A DNA stretch of 64,000 nucleotides, from assembly GCA_036245525.1 (NCBI GenBank), contig BTPG01000003.1, positions 163,519,607 through 163,583,606 on the forward strand, read 5' to 3'. A program made the position numbers and the translations under genes. Under the pieces are notes generated by a model. It did not search any database and was not told where the DNA came from. It worked only from the letters and a program-made list of their open reading frames with translations. Source of the stretch: Semisulcospira habei. Lineage: Eukaryota; Mollusca; Gastropoda; Semisulcospiridae. This document shows, in pieces, positions 1 through 9,930 of the stretch. Each line of letters begins with the position of its first letter. Position 1 is the first letter of the stretch.

Positions 1-89
1 TATGCACAAAAAAACACTGTTCCGCACACACGCACGCACACACATACACACGCGCCCATACATTTGCATGTTTAATAACAGTCATTATT

Positions 90-198
<109 letters not shown>

Positions 199-296
199 GA
201 CTGGTTTGGGTGTTAGTCTACAATTGTTGATAATATTATCAAAACGATGCCTGTGGAAATCACGGAAATTTCCTGGACATTTTACAAGTTAATGGC

Positions 297-382
297 GCCC
301 CGCATCAATAGCTGCGGAGGTGTCGTATGGCGTTGCCGCCGGCAACGCCATACGACACTTCCGCAGCTATTAATGCTACGGG
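297..382. repeat. Long hairpin, unassigned core
   Basis: Near-perfect inverted repeat with arms of about 40 bp centred at base 339. The left arm contains AGCTGCGGAGGTGTCGTATG and the right arm its complement; CCCCG and CGGGG extend the pairing outward. No TTAA ends are evident. The core is not shared with the H1-H6 families, so it may be the only window copy of another foldback family. Confidence 0.85.
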
Positions 383-794
383 GAAAGCTACCACACATTT
401 CGTGAGAGCTTGCGGGCTGTTATATCTCACGAGAATCCACCTCTCACTGAGCAAGATGTAGGCCCGTTTGCCACCTCGGATGGAGTGAATCATCCGGTTT
501 GTATCTACGAATCTGCAGAGATCTACTCTGTTTGTCAGTAGAGTCGCGGTAACTGCGAACATCGCCACAACGGCCGCCGCGGCTTATGTCCATTGACGCA
601 ACTGTGTGTTTGCGGCACTAAATCAGGCGGCGAGAAGTCCCTTAGACACACGGTGTACCCCCGCCAACTTGAAATACCCCGGCCAGAGTCGCTTCCGTCA
701 AAACACAGGTGTCCTTGTCGGGGGAACATTCCTTTTAACCCCGGCCACGACACGATAACGCTCGGCAGAAACTCGGACGCGTAACTGTAATAGG
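383..794. other. Unassigned sequence
   Basis: No supported gene. Both strands carry only short open frames without recognisable domains. The segment 690-740 has a GTCAAAACACAGG string that recurs at 3628-3641 just upstream of the gypsy remnant, so some of this may be old repeat. Confidence 0.4.
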
Positions 795-1010
795 TTAACT
801 CAGTCTGCCCGCGACACACCACAGCAAGATATGGCTCGACCATGATAGTTCAAGGGTGGTGGCAGAATAGCCTGGCGCCTATAGGCGCCAAGCTATTCTG
901 CCACCACCCTTGAATTGTCAGGGTCGATTCTGTCTCCTGAATTGTAAGGCAGTCCTCAGAGGATAACTCCATAATGTGAGTTTTTCGTACCTCTGGCGCG
1001 ACCCACCCTA
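795..1010. mobile_element. H1b TTAA hairpin element
   Basis: Starts TTAACTCAGTCTGCCCG and carries a near-perfect H1 hairpin at 837-927 with the GGCGCC apex. The right flank (CTCAGAGGATAACTCC, then TACCTCTGGCGCGACCC) matches the terminal region of the copies at 22993 and 26763, but the terminal TTAA is eroded. Piggybac-like MITE assignment rests on the TTAA and end sequence; no transposase. Confidence 0.75.
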
Positions 1011-1189
1011 GACAGTAATGTTTAATAGGTCGCAATATCTCCTTTTATCAATGTTCTTTGTATGTCTTACAATAATGCTGTACAAAAGGGCTGACTGAAA
1101 TTATGAGGCGTGAATGTTGCAAAATGAATGATTTTCTACTCTTCTCCTATGTACGCAGGAGAGTTCCTTCCTTGACGGCCGGCAATGGA

Positions 1190-1280
1190 AAACCTTGTCT
1201 GTCTGTAGAGCTTTTTGTCGCGATGATTCCTGCACAGGAATCATCGCGACAAAACGCGCTACCGACAGCTAAAGGGTTAA
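1190..1280. mobile_element. H3 TTAA hairpin element
   Basis: Hairpin 1208-1271 with core TTTTTGTCGCGATGATTCCT and its complement. The right end reads GACAGCTAAAGGGTTAA, giving a TTAA boundary at 1277-1280. The left end is degraded. Same family as 33012-33105, 41650, 46137 and 49808. Confidence 0.75.
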
Positions 1281-1647
1281 GTTTCAAACAAGCATGTAAT
1301 CAGGCGATCTGGGTTGACCTCCTCCAAAGCCAGGGTCATCCCGTGGAGGAGTCCCTCCCCAAACATCCGCTCGCTTTGTTTTGCTGTTGGTGTCATTGTC
1401 ATTACCTCTGTGACTTCCATCGCCGAACGTGCAAAATTAATCGGCCGTGATAGTCTGACCATATGTTAGATCATCTGAGTACGATATCTCAACCCTCGGT
1501 AAGGCCCATACGCGCACCACCTCATCCCTCAGAGGTCTTGTCAAAGACCATGACAGATTAATAAATTGACCCCAACGGTCGCCATCCCTAAAATTGGCGG
1601 AAGTTGTTTTCTAGAGAATACATTACTAGTTCGGGCGACAGCCGGAT
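1281..1647. other. Unassigned sequence
   Basis: No gene or clear repeat recognised. A small inverted repeat (GACCTCCTCC, then GGAGGAGTC) lies near 1317-1352. Open frames here have no recognisable domain. Confidence 0.4.
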
Positions 1648-1738
1648 AGTCATTGATAGTTCAAGGGTGGCGCCAGAATAGCTTGGCGCCTACAGGCGCC
1701 AAGCTATTCTGGTACCACCCTTGAACTATCATGGGCGA
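1648..1738. mobile_element. H1 hairpin core, ends lost
   Basis: Near-perfect inverted repeat, TTGATAGTTCAAGGGTGGCG to the complementary arm, apex GGCGCCTACAGGCGCC. The flanks no longer show TTAA termini. The 3' flank GTCCGCATCCTGTTTGAGAG faintly resembles the H1 inner flank. Confidence 0.75.
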
Positions 1739-2074
1739 TCCGCATCCTGTTTGAGAGAGTCAGGTATGGATGAGTTTAGGGTACTACAGTCGACGACGTT
1801 TAAATTGAACCTGCAGGGGAATTTCTTTGTTCGTTCGACTTACCGTTGTTAAGCGTCATTTGGACAAGTCAAAACTTTCACAGAGTTTGTGCAACTTGAG
1901 CGTGTTTGTTTGGTTGTATGTTTGTTTTTGTTTTTTGTTTTTTAACGAATGTAAAAATGCGTTCAAATCTTTTTGCTCTCTGAAATACAAAGTAAACATT
2001 GATTTGTGCTGCGTATGATGGCTGCTTTCAAATAATCCAAGTAGAAAGTAACACACAAGGTACCCTTAAATATC

Positions 2075-2226
<152 letters not shown>

Positions 2227-2373
2227 ATTTTGTTTAATGTTGCAAAGTGTTTTGATGACGACCGCGTTCGACTGGCATCGAATTCGAGATGTGCGGCATT
2301 CGACAAGGAAAAAATGATCAGAAAGTGCTGATATCGTTGTGTGTTCAAAGACCAAAAATATGTTAAATTCGAC

Positions 2374-2584
2374 TTAACACATTCTACCCCAGGACCGAAA
2401 TCGCATTTTGAAGTTGCTCTCTGGAGGACTGTATTACAATTCCAGAGACAGATCGAGCATGATAGTTCAAGGGTGCTGCCAGTACAGCTTGGCGCCTATA
2501 GGCGCCAACCTATTCTGGCATCACCCTTGAACTATCATGGTCGGTACATGTCTTGCTGTGGAGTGTCGCAGCTGAATGAGTTAA
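2374..2584. mobile_element. H1a TTAA hairpin element
   Basis: TTAA to TTAA, 211 bp. Left end TTAACACATTCTACCCC; right end GCTGAATGAGTTAA. Hairpin about 2455-2550 with apex GGCGCCTATAGGCGCC. The flank GAGGACTGTATTACAATTCC matches other H1a/H1b flanks. Confidence 0.85.
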
Positions 2585-2983
2585 CCGTGTTTGGAAAAAA
2601 ACGTTCGACTAAACACACGCAAAAATTAGTCGTACAAAAAGCAGTTTGGGCCATAAGAAAAAAAAAAATGGTTCGAGGTATCCGAGTTTGGAATAGCAGA
2701 AACACGTTCGTCTTATGCGAAGTTTGTCTTTGCCTAAACTGGACAGTTTGATACCTTGTAAAAGGAAACAGAAAAGGAAGAGCAGGTTTGGCCAGGAAAA
2801 TTGCTTGGACCTAAGCGTTTTTCGACTTGTCCGTGTTTATGCGTATGGGACTGAATTTTTATACTAGTTCGACTTAGAGTCATCCGTGTAAAATTAGTCA
2901 TAAATGAACAGCTCTGGCCGGGAAAAAGCATTTTTCGACTTATTGTACGGACTAATATCTGAAAAGCGATTTTGTAGATCATA
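2585..2983. other. Degraded repeat-like sequence
   Basis: Contains several copies of TTCGACT and GTTCGACTTA in both orientations, also present at 2268-2300. This suggests remnants of an inverted-repeat DNA transposon, possibly mariner-type as at 18188-18305, but no boundaries can be set. No gene. Confidence 0.35.
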
Positions 2984-3060
2984 ATAAGTCAAGGGTAATG
3001 CCTGATTCACGGCGTCAAGCTAATCAGGCACTGACGGTAGTGCCTGTTGGGTAGTGCTGT
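2984..3060. mobile_element. Decayed H1c hairpin
   Basis: AATAAGTCAAGGGTAATGCC followed by CGTCAAGCTAATCAGGCACT is recognisable as a degenerate H1c core. One arm is shuffled and no TTAA ends are visible. Confidence 0.5.
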
Positions 3061-3170
3061 TTTGACTGCAAATTACTTGACTTAGGGCGGTAAAAGCAAT
3101 GGGCAGTGAAACTGTACACTGCAAAATTAGAGAAGGGATTATCTAAAGAAGACTCTCGCTTTACAACCAT

Positions 3171-3224
3171 CATCCCAGTGCGCAAAGGCCATCGGGCCGA
3201 CGTGACCTTTTGCGCACTGGGATG
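3171..3224. repeat. Short H5-type hairpin
   Basis: Palindrome with arms CATCCCAGTGCGCAAAGG and its near complement, centre GGGCCGACG. It is a small relative of the GC-rich H5 hairpins at 33219, 57662, 58774 and 61647. Confidence 0.7.
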
Positions 3225-3404
3225 TCACTTTTTTAAAAACACAGAAGTCATTTTTAGAATGCAGTTGTGTCGACAATCACACGATCTTGGGCAATAGCTT
3301 TATTTTTGGACGCTTTTCGAGTGGGTTTGTATCACGAAGAGGTTTGAAGTTGAGCATTTAAAGCACTAGCAGTTGTAGTTTATTTGTACGCGGCCTGATA
3401 AGAA

Positions 3405-3530
3405 GGATCGAGGAATTCAATTGCCGAAAATGAAACACTACCCAACTGCAAGAGGTACAGATCCTCATGATCTCCCGCATCAGCCGGGGCTCATGAGGAT
3501 CTATGCCCATTGCCAAAACGCTTAAATTAG
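3405..3530. mobile_element. Decayed H2 hairpin element
   Basis: Hairpin about 3451-3516: CAAGAGGTACAGATCCTCAT, apex GCATCAGCC, then GGGGCTCATGAGGATCTATG. The flank TTGCCGAAAATGAAAC is a degraded H2 left end (consensus CTGCCGAGAAAT). Confidence 0.6.
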
Positions 3531-3729
3531 CAGCGTTCATTGCAAAATACCTGTACAGTCACGTGTGGCTGCCACCCACCTTCCGCACCACACGCACGTT
3601 ACGGAGTCCCTCCCATCCCCGTCAAAACACAGGATACTACCGGGAGCGGTATCGGCCTTTGATGACCTGTCAGCGCTTTTGAAGGAGCCCGGCAAACCAG
3701 GTAATGATAGGGAGGAAACAGGCCCTTAC

Positions 3730-4613
3730 CTTGATGAATTAACACATTCATTCACAAGCTGGTGGAAATACAGAGAGCCGAAACCACGCTTGACAAGTTC
3801 CGAGGTCAGACCGAGCCCGTGACACGAAGAGGGAAAGAAATAACCTTCGCGACCAGAAAGGATATCCTGTACCGGGTATACACCAGCCATGGAGACAAGC
3901 CTGTCCGTCAAGTGGTGGTTCCTGAACCCCTGAGGATCAGGTGATGAAACTGGCCCATGATTCTATCTTAGGAAGGCACCTGGGAATCAACAAGACCCTC
4001 GACAGGATCCGAGCAGTCTAGTACTGGCCTGATATGGGCGGCGACGTCACCCGATTCTGCAGGTTGTGCGACATATGCCAGAAGACAATTTCCAAGGGAA
4101 AGGTGCCCATCGCTACATTCTGACACTGCTGGATTACGCTACAAGATACCCTGAGGCCATACCGTTAAAAGAAGATTGCCACTCCAACAGTAGCAGAGGC
4201 GCTCGTGGACATGTTCATTCGTCTGGGGATTCTTAGGAAATCCTGAGTGATCTAGAGACCCAGTTCGTCTCCGACTGCATGGAAGAAGTCAATCGGCTGA
4301 TGAGCATCCGACACCTCACTACGACCCCTTACCACCCCATGTGTAATGGGTTGTTTGAAAAGTTTAACAGAGCATTGAAGGCTATGCTGAAGAAACTGTG
4401 TGCTGAGCAGCCAAGGTTGTGGCATAGGTACATCAATGCCTTGCTCTTCGCTTACCGTGAAGTTCTCCAGAACTCGACAGGGTTCTCCCCCTTTGAACTA
4501 CTGTACGGCAGGACTGAAAGGGGTACGCACATCCTGAAGGAGCTTTTAACCAAGGATATCGACGCGCCTGAGGTGAAGATCAGCTACCAGTACGTCTTCG
4601 GCGTGAGAGAGAA
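3730..4613 (+). pseudogene. Integrase zinc-binding and core domains, broken
   Basis: Upstream segment 3762-3944 translates to a linker typical of gypsy pol. At about 3960-4085 a shifted frame gives the HHCC-type zinc-binding region (GRHLGINKTL, then FCRLCDICQK). At 4130-4250 there are rve-core fragments (LLDYATRYPEAIPL, then a D-containing LSDLETQFVSDCM). The long open piece 4279-4613 covers the end of the core (TTTPYHPMCNGLFEKFNRAL, FSPFELLYGR). In-frame stops and shifts occur at about 3942, 4020, 4120 and 4240, so it is dead. The RT-like element context is clear; an autonomous function is excluded. Confidence 0.82.
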
Positions 4614-4653
4614 TTGATTGATTGATTGTACATTGCTTAACGTCCCGACAGCA
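4614..4653 (-). mobile_element. 40-bp retroposon tail insertion
   Basis: The 14-bp target duplication GGCGTGAGAGAGAA occurs at 4600-4613 and 4654-4667. The 40 bp between them are the extreme 3' end of the retroposon seen at 4836-5241, antisense to the gypsy gene: a TTGA repeat tail, then TGTACATTGCTTAACGTCCC. Severe 5' truncation plus a target duplication is what LINE-type reverse transcription produces. Confidence 0.88.
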
Positions 4654-5583
4654 GGCGTGAGAGAGAAGCTGGAGGATACCCTCAGGATGGCTCGAGAAGA
4701 ACTGGAGAAGGCGCAGAGCAAGGGGAAGCATTATTATGACAGTAAAGCCAAACCTCGACGGTTCCAGCCAGGTGACCAGGTATTGGTTCTTCAGTCTCCC
4801 CGCCGACAACAACAAGCCCCTGATACAATGGAAGGTTGATTGATTGATTGATTGTACATTGCTTAACGTCCCGACAGCAACAAGACTTTCTCAGGACGTG
4901 CCTGCACTGCTTGTGAAAAAAACCAAACAGAATATTGAATGTATGTCGCCAGCCGGTCCAAAACGTTAAATAAACCTACAACATGGGGCCTAAATAAAGC
5001 TAAGACCATTTAGCAACACACATCCAATATCAAGAGCTACAGGCAGCGCAGACAGTAGGGAGAGTTAAAAAACAAAAAAAAACAAAAAAAAAAAACAACA
5101 GGTGAATGGACCCAAGGGTAGGCAGAAACACATGCCCCACAATAGAGAGGAAAACCCACCCTGTGGGGCTGACCAGGGTGACCCTGGAAACTAAAAGTAG
5201 TTAACCCCACACAAGTCCCACAGGGCAAACCCGGGTGGGGGCAATGGAAGGAACCGTACGTGGTTGACACAGTGGTTGGCATCAATGATTACAGAGTCAG
5301 GGTCAACAACAAGATGAAGACTTACCACGCTAATCTGCTAAAGAAGTACATCGAGAGAAGTCGTCAGGACAAACCACAACAAGCGGCATCGTTGCGTCTG
5401 GCTGTTGACGAGAGACTAGACGACGAGAACCTGATCGACCTTAATGAACTCCGCCACAAGGAGGGTGTTGAAGACATCCAGTTGGGTCAAAACCTGACCC
5501 AGGCACAAGAAGAGCTGGGAGCCCAAATAACGGAATTCAAACATTGGTTTACGCCTGACCCGGGGACAACAGACACCATCTAG
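4654..5583 (+). pseudogene. Integrase C-terminal segment and linker, interrupted
   Basis: The part at 4654-4835 encodes a basic helix and GDQVLVL motif typical of the region after a gypsy integrase core. It resumes at 5252 after the 4836-5241 insertion; removing the insertion and one target duplication keeps the frame open across the junction. The downstream part (VVDTVVGINDYRV, KTYHANLLKKYIER) resembles the chromo-like C-terminal end of such integrases and leads into an acidic linker ending at the stop 5581-5583. Confidence 0.78.
4836..5241 (-). mobile_element. 406-bp retroposon insertion with TCAA-type tail
   Basis: Flanked by the 10-bp duplication CAATGGAAGG at 4826-4835 and 5242-5251. 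On the minus strand it ends CAAGCAGTGCAGGCACGTCC, GTCGGGACGTTAAGCAAT and then TCAA repeats. A partial sense copy lies at 10738-10853. No tRNA-type A/B boxes are obvious at its 5' end, so it may be a LINE 3' end or the body of a truncated SINE. Confidence 0.85.
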
Positions 5584-5886
5584 CATGAAGTTAATCTGAC
5601 GTCAAACGAGTCGGTTCGCAGCAAGCCGTATCGTCTACCTTACAACACGAGGGAAGAACTGAAGAAAGACTTCAAGGAGATGCTGGACCTGGGAGTCATC
5701 AGGGAGTCTTTGTCGCTATATGCGTCCCCAGTTGTCAGCGTGAAGAAACCAGATGTATCCAATTTGGTGTGTGTGGACTATCGTAAACTCGATAAGCGGA
5801 CAGTGTTTGACCCAGGACCATCACCCCTTGAACTATCTAAACTGTGCCCATCTCATGATTTCGACAATGTTCTTGCAGAGCTTTAA
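5584..5886 (+). pseudogene. Reverse transcriptase N-terminal fragment
   Basis: Same frame as the linker after the 5581 stop. It contains the canonical gypsy RT entry region: SKPYRLPYNTREELKKDF, GVIRES, YASPVVSVKKP and the VDYRKLDKRT motif. It is cut off before the catalytic YxDD region: the frame ends at 5886 and the sequence jumps to an RNase H end. Confidence 0.85.
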
Positions 5887-5953
5887 TGTTAAGTTACAGT
5901 CCATCAAGGGTTCACAGAACTTTGGAGCAGATTACCTGAGGAGTATAGTATAA
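5884..5953 (+). pseudogene. RNase H C-terminal scrap
   Basis: A short frame encodes FNVKLQSIKGSQNFGADYLR, which resembles the end of gypsy RNase H (usual pattern KGxxNxxADxLSR). It follows the RT fragment directly, marking an internal deletion of the RT core and most of RNase H. Confidence 0.7.
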
Positions 5954-7890
5954 TAGTATAATAATAGTATAATATAAAAAAAAACGGTGTTAGGAAATAT
6001 GTGTGTGCATTGTATGAGAGAAGTGGTGTGTCAAAAGTGTTGATGCATTGTAGAGGAGACATTGTGGATGAATTATAGAAAGATAGTGTACCAGAAGTGT
6101 GGATGCATTGCGCTGTGATTGTATGGTTAGAATAAATATTGTTGGAACTGTTACTCCAGTGTGGTCTACAACATTGTACCACGTGTGACGAGTTGCAGCT
6201 GCGTGAAGTTTCTTTACAAGATTGTATCATACTACGACAAGCACGTAAAAGGTATGGTGTACGACCTGGACACAGAGCAGTCGGTCGCACTGCAACTGCG
6301 CCACTTTGATTTAACATTACCTTTTAACGGAAATGCTATCTAAACAAGCTAGTCGTTTTGTCTGGGCAACCTTTAAAAGCAGAACACATCGCCTATACTA
6401 AAAGTGAGACACCTCCATATTTTACTGGTGTCACCCTTAGCGCACCAAGCAATGCATCCCTAAAGCTATATGTGAGGTTTCCGCAAAAAAGGACATGATC
6501 ATTTAAAAAAGCAGCTAACGCGGTAAATTGTCCTGTAATCACATTCACAATTTGAAAACGAAAGCTTCGAGAAAGCCAAAGATGCTAAAAACGCACTGAT
6601 CTGGGTACGTTCAATACAGACAATGTGAGCCAGAATACCTCTAAACCATCCGATAATTCTAACAGGGAGATAAGCAAAATATCGTCTTACCACAAAATAG
6701 ACAATAAATACCCCGCTGATAAATAACGTTATCTCACTAAAAGTGTACTGTCAACTCAACCAAAGTTGGTTTTGTTGGCATATTTCGACCAAACTTTATG
6801 GTCGACCAAACAGGTTTTAGGTCGAATTCACCCACAATGTTGATGGATGTCGACCATAAGGATATCTCGACCAAAGTAAGAACTCCGTCTAATTCTTTAA
6901 ATGGAGTCTGTAAGCACACCATCACCTTTTTTGTTAGGTGCTTCATTGTCACCACCCCCTCCCCCACCCTCTCTCTTTCACCCGCCCCCCCCCCCCACCA
7001 TCCCCCTACTCCCTGCACCCCCTCCCCCCGCCCGCCCCACCCCAGGTCTACGCTAGGTCCTTTAGTCTTTCGCTGCATATACACAGGCGATCCCAGACAC
7101 CCACGCTTACACCCCCTACCCCAGCCACCCCCCCCCCTCCCTCCGAAAAAATAGCCCAGATCCCTGAGCAGTACACGAATTCCTCAGTCAAAGCTTGCCT
7201 ATCGCGGCGCCGTGACAAAAGCCGTGACATGATTTGCCGACCGTCACTAAAATGCATGTTCACTTCTGTTTGTTTTTGTCCTTCTCAGGTCGTGTAGTGC
7301 ATAACATGAGACAAAATCACGTGAAAAGCAGTGAACTCAGAACCGTCTTGACACAGTTTCGCACGCTTATTCTGCAGACTATCGCGCACTTGTCAGTGAT
7401 ACTTTCACATAGTAAAATTCGTTGACTCGTCAAAGGGACGTAATTCCGGGCGCGATATCTCAGTGGGTTGGTAAACTTGGGACTATCGCGAAAATGACGT
7501 CAGTACCTGGGTGTCGGCGATCCAGTTTTATTATTACATGCTTACATTCGCGATAGCTCAGAGGGTATCATCAGTCAGCATGCATCGCAACCGTATGGTT
7601 TTATATGCTAAATCTTCCTTACTATTATTTATTATTATATGTTCATTTGTGTTTTATTTGAAAATAAAAACACACAAAACCGCAGTGTGTGATATTAAAT
7701 TCTCATACTATTTTGTTGCCCGGGCCTTTTTTTTTAACAACTCTCAAACCACCTCTCCTACCTTGTGTCCTACATGTCTGTGTCCTATTTGTGTATACTG
7801 ATGCGTGGGAGACGTGACGTGCTAGGCATGGAAGGCACGTGCTCGTTAAAATAGAATCGATTCCTTGTCATCCCTGACCTTGTTCAGCAG
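5954..7890. other. No gene seen; possible LTR, C-rich tract
   Basis: 5954-6200 follows the RNase H scrap and contains TGATGCATTG-type repeated strings and an AATAAA, so it could include 3' LTR sequence; the ends are not recognisable. 6733-6905 has several CGACCA strings in both orientations. 6950-7140 is strongly C-rich (CCCACC runs) with Pro-rich frames that I regard as artefacts. No coding feature is supported. Confidence 0.4.
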
Positions 7891-7899
7891 GAGACTGAT

Positions 7900-8160
7900 C
7901 GGCCATGATAATTTAAGGGTAGTGGCGCCATAGAAGCATGATACTAACCGACCATACCGAGTTTGGCGCACTAATTAGTCTATGCCTCCTTAACATACTA
8001 ACAGGGAACCGATCGACAATGATGATTAAAGGGCAATCCCAGAATATTATCTTAATGCTTCCAGGCGCCCTGACATGTAAGAGCAGCTAAAGTACCGATC
8101 GACCATGATAGTTCACGGGTAGTGCCAGAATATCTTGGTGCCTCTAGACGCTCAGTCTTA
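7900..8160. repeat. Diverged edge units of the 78-bp satellite
   Basis: Three degenerate copies start with GATCGGCCATGATAATTTAA (about 7902), GATCGACAATGATGATTAAA (8010) and GATCGACCATGATAGTTCAC (8098). The last one continues GGGTAGTGCCAGAATATCTT and is intermediate between the H1 arm and the satellite unit. Confidence 0.75.
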
Positions 8161-9655
8161 CATTTTACAGCATGGTACTGATCGATCATGATAGTTCATG
8201 ATAGAGCCAGAGTATTTTGGTGCATCTGGACGCCCTGACATTTTACAGCATGGTACTAATCGATCATGATAGTTCATGATAGAGCCAGAGTATTTTGGTT
8301 CCTCTGGACGCCCTGACATTTTACAGCATGGTACTGATCGATCATGATAGTTCTTGATAGAGCCAGAGTATTTTGGTTCCTCTGGACGCCCTGACATTTT
8401 ACAGCATGGTAATGATCGATCATGATAGTTCATGATATAGCCAGAGTATTTTGGTTACTCTGGACGCCCTGACATTTTACAGCATGGTACTGATCGATCA
8501 TGATAGTTCATGATAGAGCCAGAGTATTTTGGTTCCTCTGGACGCCCTGACATTTTACAGCATGGTACTGATCGATCATGATAGTTCATGATAGAGCCAG
8601 AGTATTTTGGTTCCTCTGGACGCCCTGACATTTTACAGCATGGTACTGATCGATCATGATAGTTCATGATAGAGCCAGAGTATTTTGGTTCCTCTGGACG
8701 CCCTGACATTTTACAGCATGGTATTGATCGATCATGATAGTTCTTGATAGAGCCAGAGTATTTTGGTTCCTCTGGACGCCCTGACATTTTACAGCATGGT
8801 ACTGATCGATCATGATAGTTCATGATAGAGCCAGAGTATTTTGGTTCCTCTGGACGCCCTGACATTTTACAGCATGGTACTGATCGATCATGATAGTTCA
8901 TGATAGAGCCAGAGTATTTTGGTTCCTCTGGACGCCCTGACATTTTACAGCATGGTACTGATCGATCATGATAGTTCATGATAGAGCCAGAGTATTTTGG
9001 TTCCTCTGGACGCCCTGACATTTTACAGCATGGTACTGATCGATCATGATAGTTCTTGATAGAGCCAGAGTATTTTGGTTCCTCTGGACGCCCTGACATT
9101 TTACAGCATGGTACTGATCGATCATGATAGTTCATGATAGAGCCAGAGTATTTTGGTTACTCTGGACGCCCTGACATTTCACAGCATGGTACTGATCGAT
9201 CATGATAGTTCTTGATAGAGCCAGAGTATTTTGGTGCATCTGGACGCCCTGACATTTTACAGCATATGGTACTGATCGATCATGATAGTTCATGATAGAG
9301 CCAGAGTATTTTGGTTCCTCTAGACGCCCTGACATTTTACAGCATGGTACTGATCGATCATGATAGTTCTTGATAGAGCCAGAGTATTTTGGTTCCTTTG
9401 GACGCCCTGACATTTTACAGCATGGTACTGATCGATCATGATAGTTCTTGATAGAGCCAGAGTATTTTGGTTCCTCTGGACGCCCTGACATTTTACAGCA
9501 TGGTACTGATCGATCATGATAGTTCATGATAGAGCCAGAGTATTTTGGTTCCTCTGGACGCCCTGACATTTTATAGCATGGTACTGATCGATCATGATAG
9601 TTCTTGATAGAGCCATAGTATTTTGGTGCATCTGGACGCCCTGACATTTTACAGA
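8161..9655. repeat. 78-bp satellite, about 19 units
   Basis: Head-to-tail unit of 78 bp containing GATCGATCATGATAGTTCAT, then GAGCCAGAGTATTTTGG and CTCTGGACGCCCTGACATTT. Units are highly alike, differing mainly at TTCATGAT/TTCTTGAT and TTCC/TGCA/TTAC. Because 78 is divisible by 3, long minus-strand frames of 26-residue repeats stay open (8158-9686), but nothing suggests a real protein. The unit aligns with one arm of the H1 hairpin. Confidence 0.95.
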
Positions 9656-9930
9656 ATGCCCAGTAACTAAACGTCTTCGGGCCCACGACGGCCGCAGTGG
9701 CCCCGAGGACCTTTTCAAGGTTAGTGCCAGACTGACCAGTCCGGCGAAACTGGGCGTCCTAAAACATAAGTCACTGTAACTGATGGACCATAATCGTTCA
9801 TGGGTAGTGAAAGAGCTGGCAGGCCCGACTAGTTTTGCGCCTTTGGGCGTCCTGACACATGACAGCATCTAGGGCACTGATCAACCATGATAGTTCGAAG
9901 TTCGAGGGTAGCGCCAGAATAGGCATCACC
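9656..9930. repeat. Diverged right edge of the 78-bp satellite
   Basis: Degenerate units begin at about 9722, 9782 (GGACCATAATCGTTCATGGG) and 9878 (CAACCATGATAGTTCGAAG), with GGGCGTCCTGACACATGACA retained. At 9675-9716 lies an H5-like GC-rich piece (GGCCCACGACGGCCGCAGTG). Edge copies keep the H1-like AGGGTAG..GCCAGAATAG string lost in the array centre. Confidence 0.7.

Larger units (their letters stand above)
3560..5960 (+). mobile_element. Ty3/gypsy LTR retrotransposon remnant, IN before RT
   Basis: Broken pol region in the order integrase zinc-binding domain, integrase core, integrase C-terminal segment, linker, reverse transcriptase N-terminus, then the last part of RNase H. The linker and RT segments (5252-5583 and 5584-5886) lie in one frame, separated by a single stop at 5581-5583. 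Integrase upstream of RT is the order described for Gmr1-like Ty3/gypsy elements (Goodwin and Poulter), not the usual RT-RH-IN order. RT and most of RNase H are deleted. LTRs were not confidently identified. Two retroposon insertions (4614-4653, 4836-5241) interrupt it. Confidence 0.8.

Noticed and set aside
3730..5953. Endogenous retrovirus with envelope
   Set aside because: Only broken pol segments are present; no envelope-like frame downstream and domain order fits a gypsy-type retrotransposon.
6798..7297. Proline-rich secreted-type protein
   Set aside because: Composition follows from C-runs; no signal peptide, domain or splice context.
8158..9686. Repeat protein gene on the minus strand
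   Set aside because: The open frame is a by-product of a 78-bp unit; the same sequence is non-coding in H1 elements.
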